DNA of 64,000 bases from Streptomyces sp. QL37 (GTDB lineage: Bacteria > Actinomycetota > Actinomycetes > Streptomycetales > Streptomycetaceae): the NCBI RefSeq assembly GCF_002941025.1, contig NZ_PTJS01000001.1, forward strand, positions 7,817,678 to 7,881,677, read 5' to 3'. Of this stretch, positions 39,214 through 49,300 are shown piece after piece. Made by a program: the position numbers and the translations under genes. Within the stretch, counting starts at the first letter, position 1. Every line of letters starts with the position of its first letter. The notes beneath the pieces were generated by a model. The model was not told the DNA's origin. It was given only the letters and a program-made list of their open reading frames with translations, and did no database searches.

Positions 39214-40193
39214 TTCTTGTACGCCTTCGTGTAGAGATCGCCCTCGTAGTACGTGTCCGCAGCCGGGGCCTTCTTGAGCCGGCCCGTGTCCACGAAGAAC
39301 TCGCCGAGCCCGTCCAGCCAGCCGTCCACGGTGCCGTCCTCGGTCCTGGCGACCAGATCGGCCGTCGACAGCGTCTCCACGTTGGCCGCGTCGGCCGCCA
39401 CCTTGTCGCGGTCGATCTTCAGCAGCGAGGCGGCCACGTCGATGGCCTCGTCGGGGTGTGCGGCGCGCCAGTCGTTGGCCTTCTGGAGGACCTTGACGAC
39501 CTTGCTGTTCAGCTTCTCGTCGCTCCTGGTGGGCGCCACGAAGGCCGTGGGGAAGGCCCGGTCCTTGAAGTCCGCCGTGCTGGCGACCTCGTTGAGCTTC
39601 GGCTTCTTCGTCTTGATGGTGTCGATCAGGGGATACCAGAGGCCGGCCCCGTCGATCTGCCCGGACACGAACGCCGAGACGACCGTGGACGGGTCCATCG
39701 GCACCTTCTCGATGTCCTTCTCCGACATCCCTGCCTTCTGCAGGGCTAGATCGAGTGCCATCGCACCGGAGGTGCCCTCCGGCACACCGACCTTCTTGCC
39801 CTTGAGGCCCTCGATGGAGGTGATGCCGGGCTGGGCTATGACCCGGTCGGCGCGGGCGAGCGTGTTGACCGCGACGACCTTGGCCTTGCCGGACGCGGGC
39901 AGCCACATGGCGCCGGGGCCGATGTACCCGAAGTCGAGGTTGTCGGACCCGAGCGCCTGGATCTGGAGCGGTCCGTTGGTGAACGTCTTGTACTCGGGGT
40001 TCAGCCCCTCCTCCTTCCACAGCCCCTGTTTGTCCGCGATGGCCAGCAGGCTGGCGCCGTTGTAGTCGCTGATGTAGCCGAAGCGGACGGTGGAGGCTCC
40101 GTCGGACGACGAGTCACCGGAGCAACCGGTGACGGAGAGTGCCAGGGCGGACACGGCGACGGCCGCCGTCAGGGCGCGCTGAGGTAGACGCAT
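39210..40193 (-). CDS. ABC substrate-binding lipoprotein (NMT1/SsuA/TauA-like)
   Basis: 327 residues. Signal sequence with lipobox SVTGC (Cys24) and a Ser/Asp-rich linker. VRFGYISDYNGASLLAIADK and the NMT1-like two-lobe fold place it with nitrate, taurine, alkanesulfonate and sulfate-ester binding proteins. It is coupled to the sulfatase downstream and follows the ATPase by 54 bp. A sulfonate or sulfate-ester ligand is inferred from that coupling. Confidence 0.88.
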   Translation of the reverse strand: MRLPQRALTAAVAVSALALSVTGCSGDSSSDGASTVRFGYISDYNGASLLAIADKQGLWKEEGLNPEYKTFTNGPLQIQALGSDNLDFGYIGPGAMWLPASGKAKVVAVNTLARADRVIAQPGITSIEGLKGKKVGVPEGTSGAMALDLALQKAGMSEKDIEKVPMDPSTVVSAFVSGQIDGAGLWYPLIDTIKTKKPKLNEVASTADFKDRAFPTAFVAPTRSDEKLNSKVVKVLQKANDWRAAHPDEAIDVAASLLKIDRDKVAADAANVETLSTADLVARTEDGTVDGWLDGLGEFFVDTGRLKKAPAADTYYEGDLYTKAYKK

Positions 40194-40247
40194 GACGCAG
40201 GGTTCCTTAAGGGAGTCCGGGGGAGCGGGTGGTGGACGGGGAAAGGC

Positions 40248-41018
40248 TCAGGCGGCCGGGGCCTGGTGGTAGACGGAGGTCCACACGGCATTGCGGATAC
40301 GGGCGAACTCGGGGGAGAGCCGGATGGCTTCGGTACGCGGATACGGCAGGTCCACATCGATGACGGACTGGATCCGGCCCGGCCTCGCGGCCATCACGAC
40401 GACGCGACGCGCGAGGTACACGGCCTCGTCCACGTCGTGCGTGACGAACAGGACCGTGCGCTTGTCCCGGCTCCAGGTGTCCAGGAGCTGGTCCTGGAGC
40501 TGGACCCGGGTCAGCGCGTCCAGCGCCCCGAAGGGTTCGTCCATCAGCAGCACCCGCGGATCGACGGCGTAGGCACGGGCGATCGCGCAGCGCTGCTTCA
40601 TCCCGCCCGACAGCGTCTTGGGCAGCGCGTCGGCGAAGTCGGTGAGGCCGACCAGGTGGATGGCGCGCTCCGCCCGCCGCTTCCGCTCGGCGGCCGGGAC
40701 GGACGCCAGCTTCAGCCCGAACTCGACGTTGCCGCGCACGGTCAGCCAGGGGAAGAGCGCGTACTGCTGGAAGATCACCCCTCGGTCCGGTCCGGGACCG
40801 TCGACGGGCCGCCCGTCGACGAGGACCTCGCCCGAGGTCGGGACGGCGAGGCCGGCGGCCAGATTGAGCAGGGTGCTCTTGCCGCACCCGGACGGGCCGA
40901 CGACGGTGACGAACTCCTCGTCACCGATGTCCAGCGACACCTCGTCCAGGGCGGTGAAGGTGGTCCTCTTCAGCGGATACGTCCGGGACACGTTCCGGAA
41001 GGAGATCTTGGCGGTCAT
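40248..41018 (-). CDS. ABC transporter ATPase (SsuB/TauB-like)
   Basis: 256 residues with Walker [14 protein letters not shown], signature LSGGMKQR, Walker [13 protein letters not shown] and switch histidine VTHDVDEA. Strongly typical of nitrate/sulfonate/taurine importer ATPases. Start overlaps the permease stop (ATGA). Confidence 0.92.
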   Translation of the reverse strand: MTAKISFRNVSRTYPLKRTTFTALDEVSLDIGDEEFVTVVGPSGCGKSTLLNLAAGLAVPTSGEVLVDGRPVDGPGPDRGVIFQQYALFPWLTVRGNVEFGLKLASVPAAERKRRAERAIHLVGLTDFADALPKTLSGGMKQRCAIARAYAVDPRVLLMDEPFGALDALTRVQLQDQLLDTWSRDKRTVLFVTHDVDEAVYLARRVVVMAARPGRIQSVIDVDLPYPRTEAIRLSPEFARIRNAVWTSVYHQAPAA

Positions 41019-41845
41019 CGGGTCTCCTGCCAGCGGGTGAGGCGACGTTCGGCGAGCAGCAGCAGCCGGTCCATCAGAAGGCCCAGGAGACCGATGGTGA
41101 TCAGACCGACGAAGATGGTGGGGAGGTCGTAGTAGAGCTGGGCGTTCTGCATCCGGAAGCCGAGCCCCTCCTGCGCGGCGATCAGCTCAGCCGCGACGAG
41201 GGTGCCCCAGGCGGCGCCCAGGCCGATCCGCATCCCGACGAGGATGAACGGCGCGGAGGCGGGGACGACCACCTTCAGGAAGATCGTCCCGTCACGGGCG
41301 CCGAGCACCCGCGCCGCGTCGATGAGCGTCCTGTCGACCCCCACGACGCCCTGGAAGGCCGCGACGACGCTGGACAGGAACGCCGCCAGGAAGATGACGA
41401 ACACCTTGGGCACCTCGCCGATGCCCAGCAGCACGATGGCCAGCGGGATCATGGCCAGCGGAGGCACCGTGCGGAAGAACTGGACGTACGGCTCCAGCAG
41501 CCCGCGGGCCACCGGGTACCAGCCCATCAGGAAGCCCACGGGGACGGCCAGCAGGGTGCCCAGCGCGAAGCCGGTCAGGACCCGGCGCAGGCTGGCCAGC
41601 GAGTCGTCGGCCAGGGTGCCGTCCGCGATCAGCTCGCCCGCCCTGCCCGCCACGGCGGCGGGGCCCGGGAGCGCCTGCACCCCGAGCGAGGCCAGCCAGG
41701 CCCACACGCCGATGCCCGCGGCCAGGGCGATCAGATTCAGGACGAGCGCGGGGACGCGGGCGCCCTTCCGCCGGGGCTCGCGGGCAGGTGCCGCGTCCTC
41801 GATCAAGGGTTCGTCCTGCTTCAGGGGTGTCTCCGTGGAACTCAT
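41015..41845 (-). CDS. ABC transporter permease (SsuC/TauC-like)
   Basis: 276 residues with six predicted membrane segments, beginning about residue 33 ([20 protein letters not shown]), and an EAA-type loop around [20 protein letters not shown]. It pairs with the ATPase and lipoprotein as a sulfonate/taurine-family importer. The start overlaps the ROK regulator stop, so regulator, importer, sulfatase and GH43 may be one transcript. Confidence 0.92.
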   Translation of the reverse strand: MSSTETPLKQDEPLIEDAAPAREPRRKGARVPALVLNLIALAAGIGVWAWLASLGVQALPGPAAVAGRAGELIADGTLADDSLASLRRVLTGFALGTLLAVPVGFLMGWYPVARGLLEPYVQFFRTVPPLAMIPLAIVLLGIGEVPKVFVIFLAAFLSSVVAAFQGVVGVDRTLIDAARVLGARDGTIFLKVVVPASAPFILVGMRIGLGAAWGTLVAAELIAAQEGLGFRMQNAQLYYDLPTIFVGLITIGLLGLLMDRLLLLAERRLTRWQETR

Positions 41846-43044
41846 GTGGCGTCCTCGGGAAGGTCGTCGGCGCCCGGACCCGGGTAGCGGGCGAGCAGAG
41901 GGGATTCGTGGAGGGCGAGGGCGACCCCGCCGAGCGCGCCGCCCGCCTCGCCGAGCCCGGCGGGCAGCAGCGTCACGCGCCCACGGGCCAGCGGCATGAC
42001 ATGCGCGTCCAGTGCCTCCTGCACGGGGGCGAGCAGCGCATCACCGGCCCGGGCCAGCTCACCACCCAGCACGATCACGCCCGGGCCGACCGCGTTGACG
42101 ACCCCCGCGAGCACCGCTCCGGTCCGGGCGCCCGCGGTCCGGAGCACCTCGTGTGCCGCCCGGTCGCCGTTGTCCACCGCTCGCAGGAGGGTCGGGACGT
42201 CGTCCGCGCGTCCGCCCAGGGCGCGGAAGGCGGCGAGTACGGGACCGATCGAAGCGATCGTCTCCAGGCACCCCGTGCCCCCGCACTCGCACGGCCGGCC
42301 TCCGGGGTCGGCCGTGATGTGCCCGAGCTCGCCCGCCAGTCCGTCCACACCCCGGTGGAGCGAACCGTTCACCACGAGGCCGCCGCCCACTCCGTGCGAC
42401 AGCCGCAGGTACAGCACGTCCTGGCTCGCCGCCGCAGCCCCCCAGGTGGACTCCGCGAGGGCCGCGAGCCGGGTGTTGTTGTCCAGCAGGACCGGGGCCC
42501 CGAACCGCTTGCCCAGCAGCCCGGCCAGGTTCGCCAGCGGTTCCTCGGGCGCGCCCGCTGCCGTCCGCACAGGGCCCACGACACCGACCCCGACCGCACC
42601 GGTCGTGCCGAGGGCGGCCAGCCGCAGGGTGCCGCCGGCCAGCGAGGCGACCAGCCGCTCGGCCAGCTCCACCCGCCGCTCCCAGGAGAGCCCGGGAGGA
42701 TGGGCCCGGCTCGCCGATCCGATCACCTCGTGCGCCACGTTGGCGGCGGCCACATGAACGGCGCGGCGGGCGAAATCGATGCCGACGGCCTGGCCGGCCG
42801 CGGGGTTGAGCGTGAGGTGCTCGACCGGGCGGCCACGCCGGCGCGGACCCGGCTCCGCCGCGGCCGCCACGACGGCGCCGCTCGCGACCAGGGTCCCGAC
42901 TATGTCGTACAGCGTGGTACGCGACAGTCCGGCCTGGCGTCCGAGCTCGGCCCGGCTCTGTGGTCCGTGACGGCGCAGCAGACCGAGTACGCGTTCCTCG
43001 TGCCCGCGCCTCAGCCGCGAGAGAGGTCCACCGTGTGAGTGCAT
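41842..43044 (-). CDS. ROK-family regulator of the sulfatase/GH43 operon
   Basis: About 400 residues from the ATG at 43044; ATG 43056 adds four residues and neither has a clear ribosome site. An N-terminal winged helix ([20 protein letters not shown]) precedes the ROK domain with [12 protein letters not shown] and the zinc motif CECGGTGC. It is the first gene of the leftward operon and very probably controls it in response to a sugar. The upstream gap is unusually AT-rich and holds an inverted repeat (43069-43095). A poor -10 (CATGCT) 18 bp from TTGACT would place the RNA start at or near this ATG, so translation might be leaderless (inference). Confidence 0.84.
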   Translation of the reverse strand: MHSHGGPLSRLRRGHEERVLGLLRRHGPQSRAELGRQAGLSRTTLYDIVGTLVASGAVVAAAAEPGPRRRGRPVEHLTLNPAAGQAVGIDFARRAVHVAAANVAHEVIGSASRAHPPGLSWERRVELAERLVASLAGGTLRLAALGTTGAVGVGVVGPVRTAAGAPEEPLANLAGLLGKRFGAPVLLDNNTRLAALAESTWGAAAASQDVLYLRLSHGVGGGLVVNGSLHRGVDGLAGELGHITADPGGRPCECGGTGCLETIASIGPVLAAFRALGGRADDVPTLLRAVDNGDRAAHEVLRTAGARTGAVLAGVVNAVGPGVIVLGGELARAGDALLAPVQEALDAHVMPLARGRVTLLPAGLGEAGGALGGVALALHESPLLARYPGPGADDLPEDAT

Positions 43045-43068
43045 GGCGCCCAGCATGATGACCGCGCG

Positions 43069-43095
43069 ATTTTTTAGTCAATGACCCGGAAAAAT
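43069..43095. promoter_or_regulatory. AT-rich inverted repeat before the ROK regulator
   Basis: ATTTTT (43069-43074) and AAAAAT (43090-43095) bracket 15 bases containing AGTCAA, which reads TTGACT on the minus strand and could be the -35. Such A/T blocks stand out in this genome and fit an autoregulatory ROK operator. Confidence 0.45.
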
Positions 43096-43122
43096 ATTCA
43101 TGTTGCCGCAATGACGGCGGGT

Positions 43123-44100
43123 TCAGGCCGAGCGCACACAGCGGAAGCCGAGGTTCCCCGTCGTGCTGTCCGGCGTGTTGCGGGTGCGCGCGGCCACCCG
43201 GTACCGGTTGCAGTACGAGCGGTGGCACAGGTAGGAGCCGCCCCGGATCACCTTGGCGTCACCCGCGCCCGGGCCACGCGGGTCGCTCCGGCGGGCCGCC
43301 CGATGGTCGGTGTCCCACCAGTCCTGGCACCACTCCCAGACGTTCCCCGCCATGTTGTACAGGCCGTATCCGTTCGGCTGGTATGCGTCGACCGGTGCGG
43401 TGCCCGCGTAGCCGTCCTCGGCGGTGTTCTTCGTGGGGAAGTGCCCCTGCCAGACGTTGCAGCGGTGCTCCCCGTCCGGGGTCAGCTCGTCACCCCACGG
43501 GAAGCGTGCCTGCACCAGGCCGCCCCGGGCCGCGTACTCCCACTCGGCCTCCGTCGGCAGCCGGGCGTCCGCCCAACGGCAGTACGCGCGCGCGTCGTTC
43601 CAGGAGACGTGCACGACGGGATGGTCCGCGCGGTCCTCGATCCCGCTGCCGGGGCCCTCGGGCGTGTCCCACCGGACGCCCTCCACCCCGCACCACCAGG
43701 GGGCGCCGTCCGGACGGCCGGCGCCGCGCCGGAGCGCGGCCGGCAAGAACCCGGCGAAGACGTACGACCAGCCGAAGCGCTCGGCCTCCGTGACGTGACC
43801 GGTGGCCGAGACGAACTCCGCGAACCGCTCGTTGCTGACCGCGTGGGTGTCGATACGGAAGGCGGACACCCGCACCTCGCGAACCGGACCCTCGCCGTCC
43901 GCCCGGAACCCGTCGGGGTCCTCGGTCCCCATGAGGAACGGTCCGCCCGGGAGCAGCACCATCCCGTCGGCGACGTCCTTCGACGCCGACACCGCGTGGG
44001 AGGCCCGGTCGTGGCCGGGGCGGACGGAGGCGGCCCCGGACGGGCCGTCAGGCCTTCCACGGCCCGGTGAGCAGCAGCCGGCAGGCGCTATGTCGTTCAT
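43123..44100 (-). CDS. Formylglycine-generating enzyme (sulfatase-modifying factor, FGE/SUMF1 family)
   Basis: 325 residues. The first 40 or so are a low-complexity tail. The fold begins at DGMVLLPGGPFLMGT, continues through RLPTEAEWEYAARGG and GLYNMAGNVWEWCQDWW, and ends with GGSYLCHRSYCNRYRVAAR, containing the two copper-binding active-site cysteines (about 292 and 297), then NLGFRC. These are the residues of true aerobic FGEs rather than mere SUMF-like proteins. It oxidises the CxPxR cysteine of sulfatases to formylglycine. The CTPAR sulfatase is encoded 4 kb downstream on the same strand, just past the ROK and transporter genes, and is an evident client. Confidence 0.93.
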   Translation of the reverse strand: MNDIAPAGCCSPGRGRPDGPSGAASVRPGHDRASHAVSASKDVADGMVLLPGGPFLMGTEDPDGFRADGEGPVREVRVSAFRIDTHAVSNERFAEFVSATGHVTEAERFGWSYVFAGFLPAALRRGAGRPDGAPWWCGVEGVRWDTPEGPGSGIEDRADHPVVHVSWNDARAYCRWADARLPTEAEWEYAARGGLVQARFPWGDELTPDGEHRCNVWQGHFPTKNTAEDGYAGTAPVDAYQPNGYGLYNMAGNVWEWCQDWWDTDHRAARRSDPRGPGAGDAKVIRGGSYLCHRSYCNRYRVAARTRNTPDSTTGNLGFRCVRSA

Positions 44101-44357
44101 GCCGTGATCCTACGAGCAGCCCGGAGCCCTCTACACCGATGATCGTCGCCGCCCAAACCTCCTCCCGGCGTGGCGTGCCGTCCAACGGGTGACATCTGGC
44201 TCCCTGTCACACGATGAGCCCACCGCATCCCTCGAATGCGGCCTTCCCGAGTGGTGAGCCTCCGGATTTCAGCTGACGGTGGATCACGTCGCACCCGTGA
44301 TCCGATGAGCCGACAACCAGCCGGCCAGCGCGGGGGTGGCGAAAGGACTGTGTATCC

Positions 44358-44942
44358 ATGCGCTCTGCCCGCACCCTGTTCGCATCGGCCGCCGTCACGG
44401 CGGTCCTCGCGGTCTCCGTTCCCGCCGCATACGCCGTGACCTCGGCGGACGACTGGGACAAGGACAGCGGTTCCTCCGCCAGCAGCAACGACGACCGTGA
44501 GAAGCCGGACTCGTGGAAGCACGACAAGCCCGAGGGCGGCGTCCACGCCGGTGGCGGTGCGCTCGCCGGTCTGTCGGCGGACGACTGGGAGAAGGACAAG
44601 GACAAGGAGTCCGGGTCCGGCAGCAACGACGACCGTGAGAAGCCGGACTCGTGGAAGCACGACAAGCCCGAGGGCGGCGTCCATGCCGGTGGCGGTGCGC
44701 TCGCCGGCGTGTCGGCGGACGACTGGCAGAAGGACAAGGAGTCCGGCTCCGGTTCCGGCTCCGGCGACAGCGAGCAGACCTGGAAGCACGAGAAGCCCGA
44801 GGGCGGCGTCCACACCGGCGGTGGAGCGATGGCGCTCTCCGGCAGCGGCCTGGCCGCCGGTTCGGTGCTGATGCTCGGTGGCCTGGGTGCCGCCGCGTAC
44901 AAGCTGCGCCGCCGCAACGCCTCGGGTGCGGCGGCCGCCTGA
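44358..44942 (+). CDS. Repeat-containing secreted surface protein with C-terminal membrane anchor
   Basis: 194 residues. A signal peptide (about 1-26) is followed by three copies of a 43-46-residue unit (WKHDKPEGGVHAGGGALAG then SADDW and Lys/Asp/Ser-rich spacer), the third shorter. A hydrophobic helix (about 165-182, LAAGSVLMLGGLGAAAYKL) and the basic end RRRN resemble a sortase-type sorting tail, but no LPxTG or LAxTG is visible. AAAGGA lies about 10 nt before the ATG. It is followed at once by a class F sortase gene, a pairing suggesting a shared cell-surface role. I do not recognise a biochemical function. Confidence 0.8.
   Translation: MRSARTLFASAAVTAVLAVSVPAAYAVTSADDWDKDSGSSASSNDDREKPDSWKHDKPEGGVHAGGGALAGLSADDWEKDKDKESGSGSNDDREKPDSWKHDKPEGGVHAGGGALAGVSADDWQKDKESGSGSGSGDSEQTWKHEKPEGGVHTGGGAMALSGSGLAAGSVLMLGGLGAAAYKLRRRNASGAAAA
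44483..44830 (+). repeat. In-gene tandem repeats of the surface protein
   Basis: Nearly identical DNA recurs at 44483 and 44621 (period 138 bp, 46 codons) with only a few silent or conservative changes. A diverged third copy starts near 44762 (next step about 129 bp). The closeness of copies one and two points to recent duplication or gene conversion. Confidence 0.8.
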
Positions 44943-45054
44943 CCGGCGCTCCGCACCGCTGATCGAATCTGTCGTGGCCGCCGCCCTCTCCGGGGCGGTG
45001 GCCGCGCCGATTTCCCCGTACAGCCGCCCGTCCCTCCCGTACGCGAAAGGCAGC

Positions 45055-45750
45055 ATGCGCATGGCCGCCCCGCAGCCGACAGAACCAGCCCCCGCCTCCC
45101 CTGCCCTCGGCCGTTCCCTGCTGTGGCCCGTCGCGGCGGTGGGGCTGGGCTTCCTCCTCGTCTACAACTCCTTCGACGCGTCGGCCGGAGTACCGCCGGC
45201 CCCCGCCGTGGTGTCACTCCCCGCGGCCTCGGCGCCCGCCTCGCCGGCACCGACGGCCTCCGTGTCCTCCGCCCGCCTCGGGCTGCCCCGGTCCGAGCCC
45301 GAACGGATCTCGATCAAGTCGATCGCCGTCGACGCCCCCTTCACGCCGCTGTCGATCGGCCCCTCCGGGCAGCTGGACGCGCCGCCCGCGCACGACGCGA
45401 ATCTCGCGGGCTGGTTCAAGGACGGTGCCACCCCCGGCGAGCGCGGCACCTCGGTGGTCGCCGGGCACGTCGACACCAAGACCGGTCCCGCCGTGTTCCT
45501 GCTGCTCAGCACGCTCAAGGCGGGCAACACCGTGGACATCACCCGCCGGGACGGCACCGTCGCCACGTTCGAGGTCGACTCGGTCGAGACCTTCAGCAAG
45601 GAGGACTTCCCGGACGACCGTGTGTACGCCGACAAAGGCACCGCCCAGCTGCGGCTGATCACCTGCGGCGGTGTCTACGACAAGAAGAAGAAGGACTACG
45701 AGGACAACGTGGTGGTGTTCGCCCACCTCGCCTCCACCAGGAACTCGTGA
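45055..45750 (+). CDS. Class F sortase
   Basis: 231 residues from the ATG at 45055 (AAAGG 4 nt upstream). One N-terminal membrane helix (about 19-37, LLWPVAAVGLGFLLVYNSF), a Pro/Ala/Ser-rich stalk, then a sortase domain with catalytic His about 138 (VVAGHVDTKTGPAVF) and Cys about 204 (LRLITCGGVYD). The TCGG context is typical of actinobacterial class F sortases, which join surface proteins to the wall or act as transpeptidases of unclear specificity. It lies 112 bp after the repeat surface protein. Confidence 0.88.
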   Translation: MRMAAPQPTEPAPASPALGRSLLWPVAAVGLGFLLVYNSFDASAGVPPAPAVVSLPAASAPASPAPTASVSSARLGLPRSEPERISIKSIAVDAPFTPLSIGPSGQLDAPPAHDANLAGWFKDGATPGERGTSVVAGHVDTKTGPAVFLLLSTLKAGNTVDITRRDGTVATFEVDSVETFSKEDFPDDRVYADKGTAQLRLITCGGVYDKKKKDYEDNVVVFAHLASTRNS

Positions 45751-45879
45751 TGTCCGGCCCTTGCCCCTGACGTACGGGTGAGGGCTTGGCGTCCGCGTGC
45801 TTCCCGGACACCCGCGGCCCGGAGCGCGCGGACGAGGAGTCCGCCCGTGACCGGCCGCCCGAGCCCGCCGTCCGTCCCC

Positions 45880-46206
45880 CGGGACGTGCGGCTCGCGGCC
45901 TACCCGAGGGGCTGCCGCGCCCCGAGCGCCGCGTCGTGGAGCAGCCCCTTCCCCGGCCGGGGGCGGGGGAGGCGCTGGTGCGCAACACGGACTTCCAGGC
46001 CCTCCCCGCACTGCGCACCCTCATCGGCGGTGGGGTGGAGGGCGCGCCCTTCTCCGGTCCGAACCCTGAGGAAGCGCTGTTCGGTCCGGCCGTCGGCGAG
46101 GCCGAGCCGCGGCCCGGCACCGCCTGTGGGGGCGACGGTCTCGCACTTCCTCGGCCGGCGGGAGTACGCGGCGGTGCCGTCCTCGACGCGGAGATCGCCC
46201 GGCTGA
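45880..46206 (+). pseudogene. Decayed N-terminal fragment of an NADP-dependent (MDR) oxidoreductase
   Basis: Pieces of one protein appear in alternating frames. RDVRLAAYP starts in one frame, and GLPRPERRVVEQPLPRPGAG, ALVRNTDFQALPALRTLIGG and GVEGAPFSGPNPEEALFGPA continue in another after an apparent one-base loss near 45905. ATVSHFLGRREYAAVP then returns to the first frame near 46125. Together they resemble the start of curcumin/alkenal reductase-like MDR enzymes, with the rest missing. The tail DAEIARLTWFGEQLASRV to 46265 may be a remnant of something else. At least two frameshifts and a truncation mark it as a relic. Confidence 0.7.
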
Positions 46207-46306
46207 CCTGGTTCGGCGAGCAACTGGCCTCGCGGGTCGGGGCGGTGGGCCCGGCGGTCCGCTGACGGCACGGATATTCACTGGCTGAGCCGTCCCGTAC
46301 GGCCCG

Positions 46307-46312
46307 TAAAAT
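46307..46312 (+). promoter_or_regulatory. -10 element for a probably leaderless HEAT-repeat mRNA
   Basis: TAAAAT lies six bases before the GTG of the HEAT-repeat gene, the spacing at which RNA would begin at or next to the start codon. There is no ribosome site. No good -35 is evident. Confidence 0.5.
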
Positions 46313-46318
46313 CCCGGG

Positions 46319-49300
46319 GTGACCACGAGCCCCGCGGACGCGCGGATACAGCAGCGACACACGGACCGCCCGGGGCGTGACGTGGCCGTGGACCTCTGCC
46401 CGGTCTCCGAGCTCGGGCGGCTCGTCGGACACGCGGACCGTCGCACGAGGCATCTGGGGTTCGCCCTCCTCGCCGAGCGGGCGGCCGGGCCCCACCTGCC
46501 GGCCGGTGAAGCGGCCGAGCTGGCGGAACTGCTGCCGCGGGACGTTCCCGAGCCGCCGGACGAGTCGCTCCTCATGGCCGGGCTCCACGGGCGTCTCGGG
46601 AACCACCTCCCGCGGGGGCTGCCCGCCTGGCGTGCGGTCCCGCTGCCGGAGCGGGTGCGGACCGCCTGGCTGCGGGCCGACATCCTCACGGACCCCTCCG
46701 TGCTGCGGCACGAGCCGCCCGGCGAAGCGCTCCACCAGGCGGTCCGCTCCATCGACGCCTGGGACGCCCACCGGCCGGACCGGCTCGTCGCGGAGGTCCT
46801 GGACGCCCATGACACAACCCTGCGTGCGGAGGCGGTCCGGCTGATCCGGCAGGGCCTGCACGCCGGTCTGCTGGCCCCCGGCCCGGCCAGGGACCATCTG
46901 GCGGGGCTGCTCCGCGCCGACCCGGACGGCGCGGCCGTCACGGCCGCCGCACTGGAGGAACTGGCCGAGCCCTGGGCGGCGTCGGACCCTCTTCCCGCCG
47001 CCCTCTTCGCCCCGTACCTCGATCCCGCCCAGCCGGCTGCGGTCGCGGCTCCCGCGCTCACCGCCGCGGCCCGGCACGGGCACGGGGCGCTGCTGTCGCG
47101 TACGGCGGCGGACACCGCCGCGCCTCGAACGGTACGCCGACTCGCCGTGGAACTCCTCGGTGAGCTGGCAGGACGCGGTGACATCGGCGCGCTCCTGGAC
47201 ATCGCGGCCCAGGACCCACTGCTGCTCGGCGGACCCACGATGAGCTGTCTGCAAGGGCTCCACAGACGCGGGCACTTCCCCGACGCGTCGCAGGCACCGG
47301 CCGTCGTCGGCCTGGCGCTGGCCGATCACTCGATCGACCCCCGCACGGTCGCGACGATCCTCTACACCTGCCGCCGCACGGTCCTGGACCTGCTCGTCGA
47401 ACCCCCGGCGGACGACCCGGGCGCGCCGCGCCGGCTCGACCTGCTCGTCGCCCTGGCCGGGCAGGGGACAGGAGACCTGCCGATCGGGGCCGCCGTCACC
47501 CGGCTGCTCCCCTCCGCACGCCTACCCGCGCCGTTCCTCGGAGCCATCCGCGCACTCCGCCACGAGGAGGCCGAGGAGGCCGTCCTCGCGTTGTTGCCCG
47601 ACGTCCCGGCCGCCGCCCTCGACACGCTCGAAGCCATCGGCGGGGACCGCACCGTCGCCGTGCTGACCGAGGCGCTCGGTCCGGACCCCGACGGCCGTGG
47701 AATCGCGCCCTTCCTCCGCCCCGTACGCCACCGGGCGCTCGAACTCCTGTGGCAGCTGAACACCGACCCGGACCTCCGGCGCCAGCTGCTCGCCCGGATC
47801 GACGCCACCGCGCCGCCACCGGCCGTCGCGGCCGACCTCGGAGCCCCCGACGAGCGCGAACTGGCCCTGCTGGCCGCGGGCCCGGAGCCGGCCGACCCGG
47901 TGGCCGCCCTGTGCGCGCTCGCGGCCCGCGGGGGCTCCGCCACCCTGCCCGCTCTCACCGGCCTGCTGCTGAGGGTCGTGTGCGAACTGGCGGCGTCGTG
48001 GGAGACGGTGGAGACGGGCCCGCAGCCGGAACCGGCCCGCGCCGGGGAACCCGTGGTCCCCCAGGAGATCGTGGACGCCGTACGCGGTCTGGGCGGCCGC
48101 CTGCACGCGCGCCGCAGGATCAGGCCGTCCTGCCTGCTCGGAGCCCGGGACGCCCGGGAGGCCGGCGACGCGCTGATGGCCGGAATCGTCCTGGACCTGC
48201 TGGACCGGCCGGACCTGTCCGCCCGTCAGCAGTCCGTCCTCCTGGAGGTCCTGCGGCGCGTACCGTCCGCGGAGACCCGCCCCCGCGTGCACCGGCTGCT
48301 CCGCCACCGCGATCCGCATGTGCGCAAGCAGGTGATCGCGCTCCTGGCCGCGGGCGCGGCGGGTGAGGACGCCCAGGCCCTGTCGGCCACGCTGATCGCT
48401 CTGACCAGGGCCGAGGACATCCAGACCGTGCGGCAGTCGCTGCTGGCCCTCGGCCACGCGGAGGCCCGCTGGGCCTGCCCGGCGATCACCGCGCTCCTGG
48501 AACACCCCACCATGAACATCAGGAAGACCGCCGCGTCGGCCCTCGCGCGCGCCGGGACGCCGGCCGCCGTGCCCGGCCTCCTGCGCGCACTCGGCCGCAA
48601 CGACAACCCGGGGCTGCGCGCCGGACTGGTCGCCGCGCTCCGCGCCGTGCTGGGTGACGCCTGCACGGCCACAGTCCTCGCGGCCGCGGCGCGCACCGGC
48701 GCCCCCCGTGAGCGCACGCTGCTGCTGGGTGCCCTCACCGGCACCCTCACCGCCCGCACGGTGGTCGCCCTGGCCGATCAGGGCTCCCCGCTCGTGCCGG
48801 ATCTGCTCGCCGCGGTGGCGGACGGCCGTATCCGCCTCGGTGCGGGGAGCGCCGCCGACCTCGCGGAGCTCGCCGCCGGGTACGGGATCACACTGTCGGG
48901 CCAGCTGTCCGGAGACGCCGACTCCTGGGCCGCGCGGCTCGTCGACCACGGCTGGAGCGCGCCGGTCGCCCTGCGCCTCGCGGACAGCCCGGACGCTCTG
49001 CGGCCACGGCGCCTGAGGGAGCTGCGGCCGATGCTGGCGGAGTGGCTGTGCCTGGCCCGGTCCGTACCGGAGGCCGCCCGCGACCGGGTCCTCGGCCTCG
49101 TCCTGCGGTTGTGCCCCGCCCCGTGGCCGGCCGACGAGCTGGAGAGGATCGCGGACTCCGTCCAGGTGCTGACGGACGGTCTCGCGGGCGAGCGGGCACA
49201 CCGGCCGGGGCTCCTCGCCCTGCTCCAGGCCGTCGCGCCCCGGCTGCCCTGGCCGGAGCGCATGGCGCTCGCCGGTGCCGTACGCGCCATGACACCCCCT

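Noticed and set aside
44189..44210. GTGACA/TGTCAC inverted repeat upstream of the surface protein gene
   Set aside because: Six-base arms only, far from the start codon and with no promoter elements around; could be chance.
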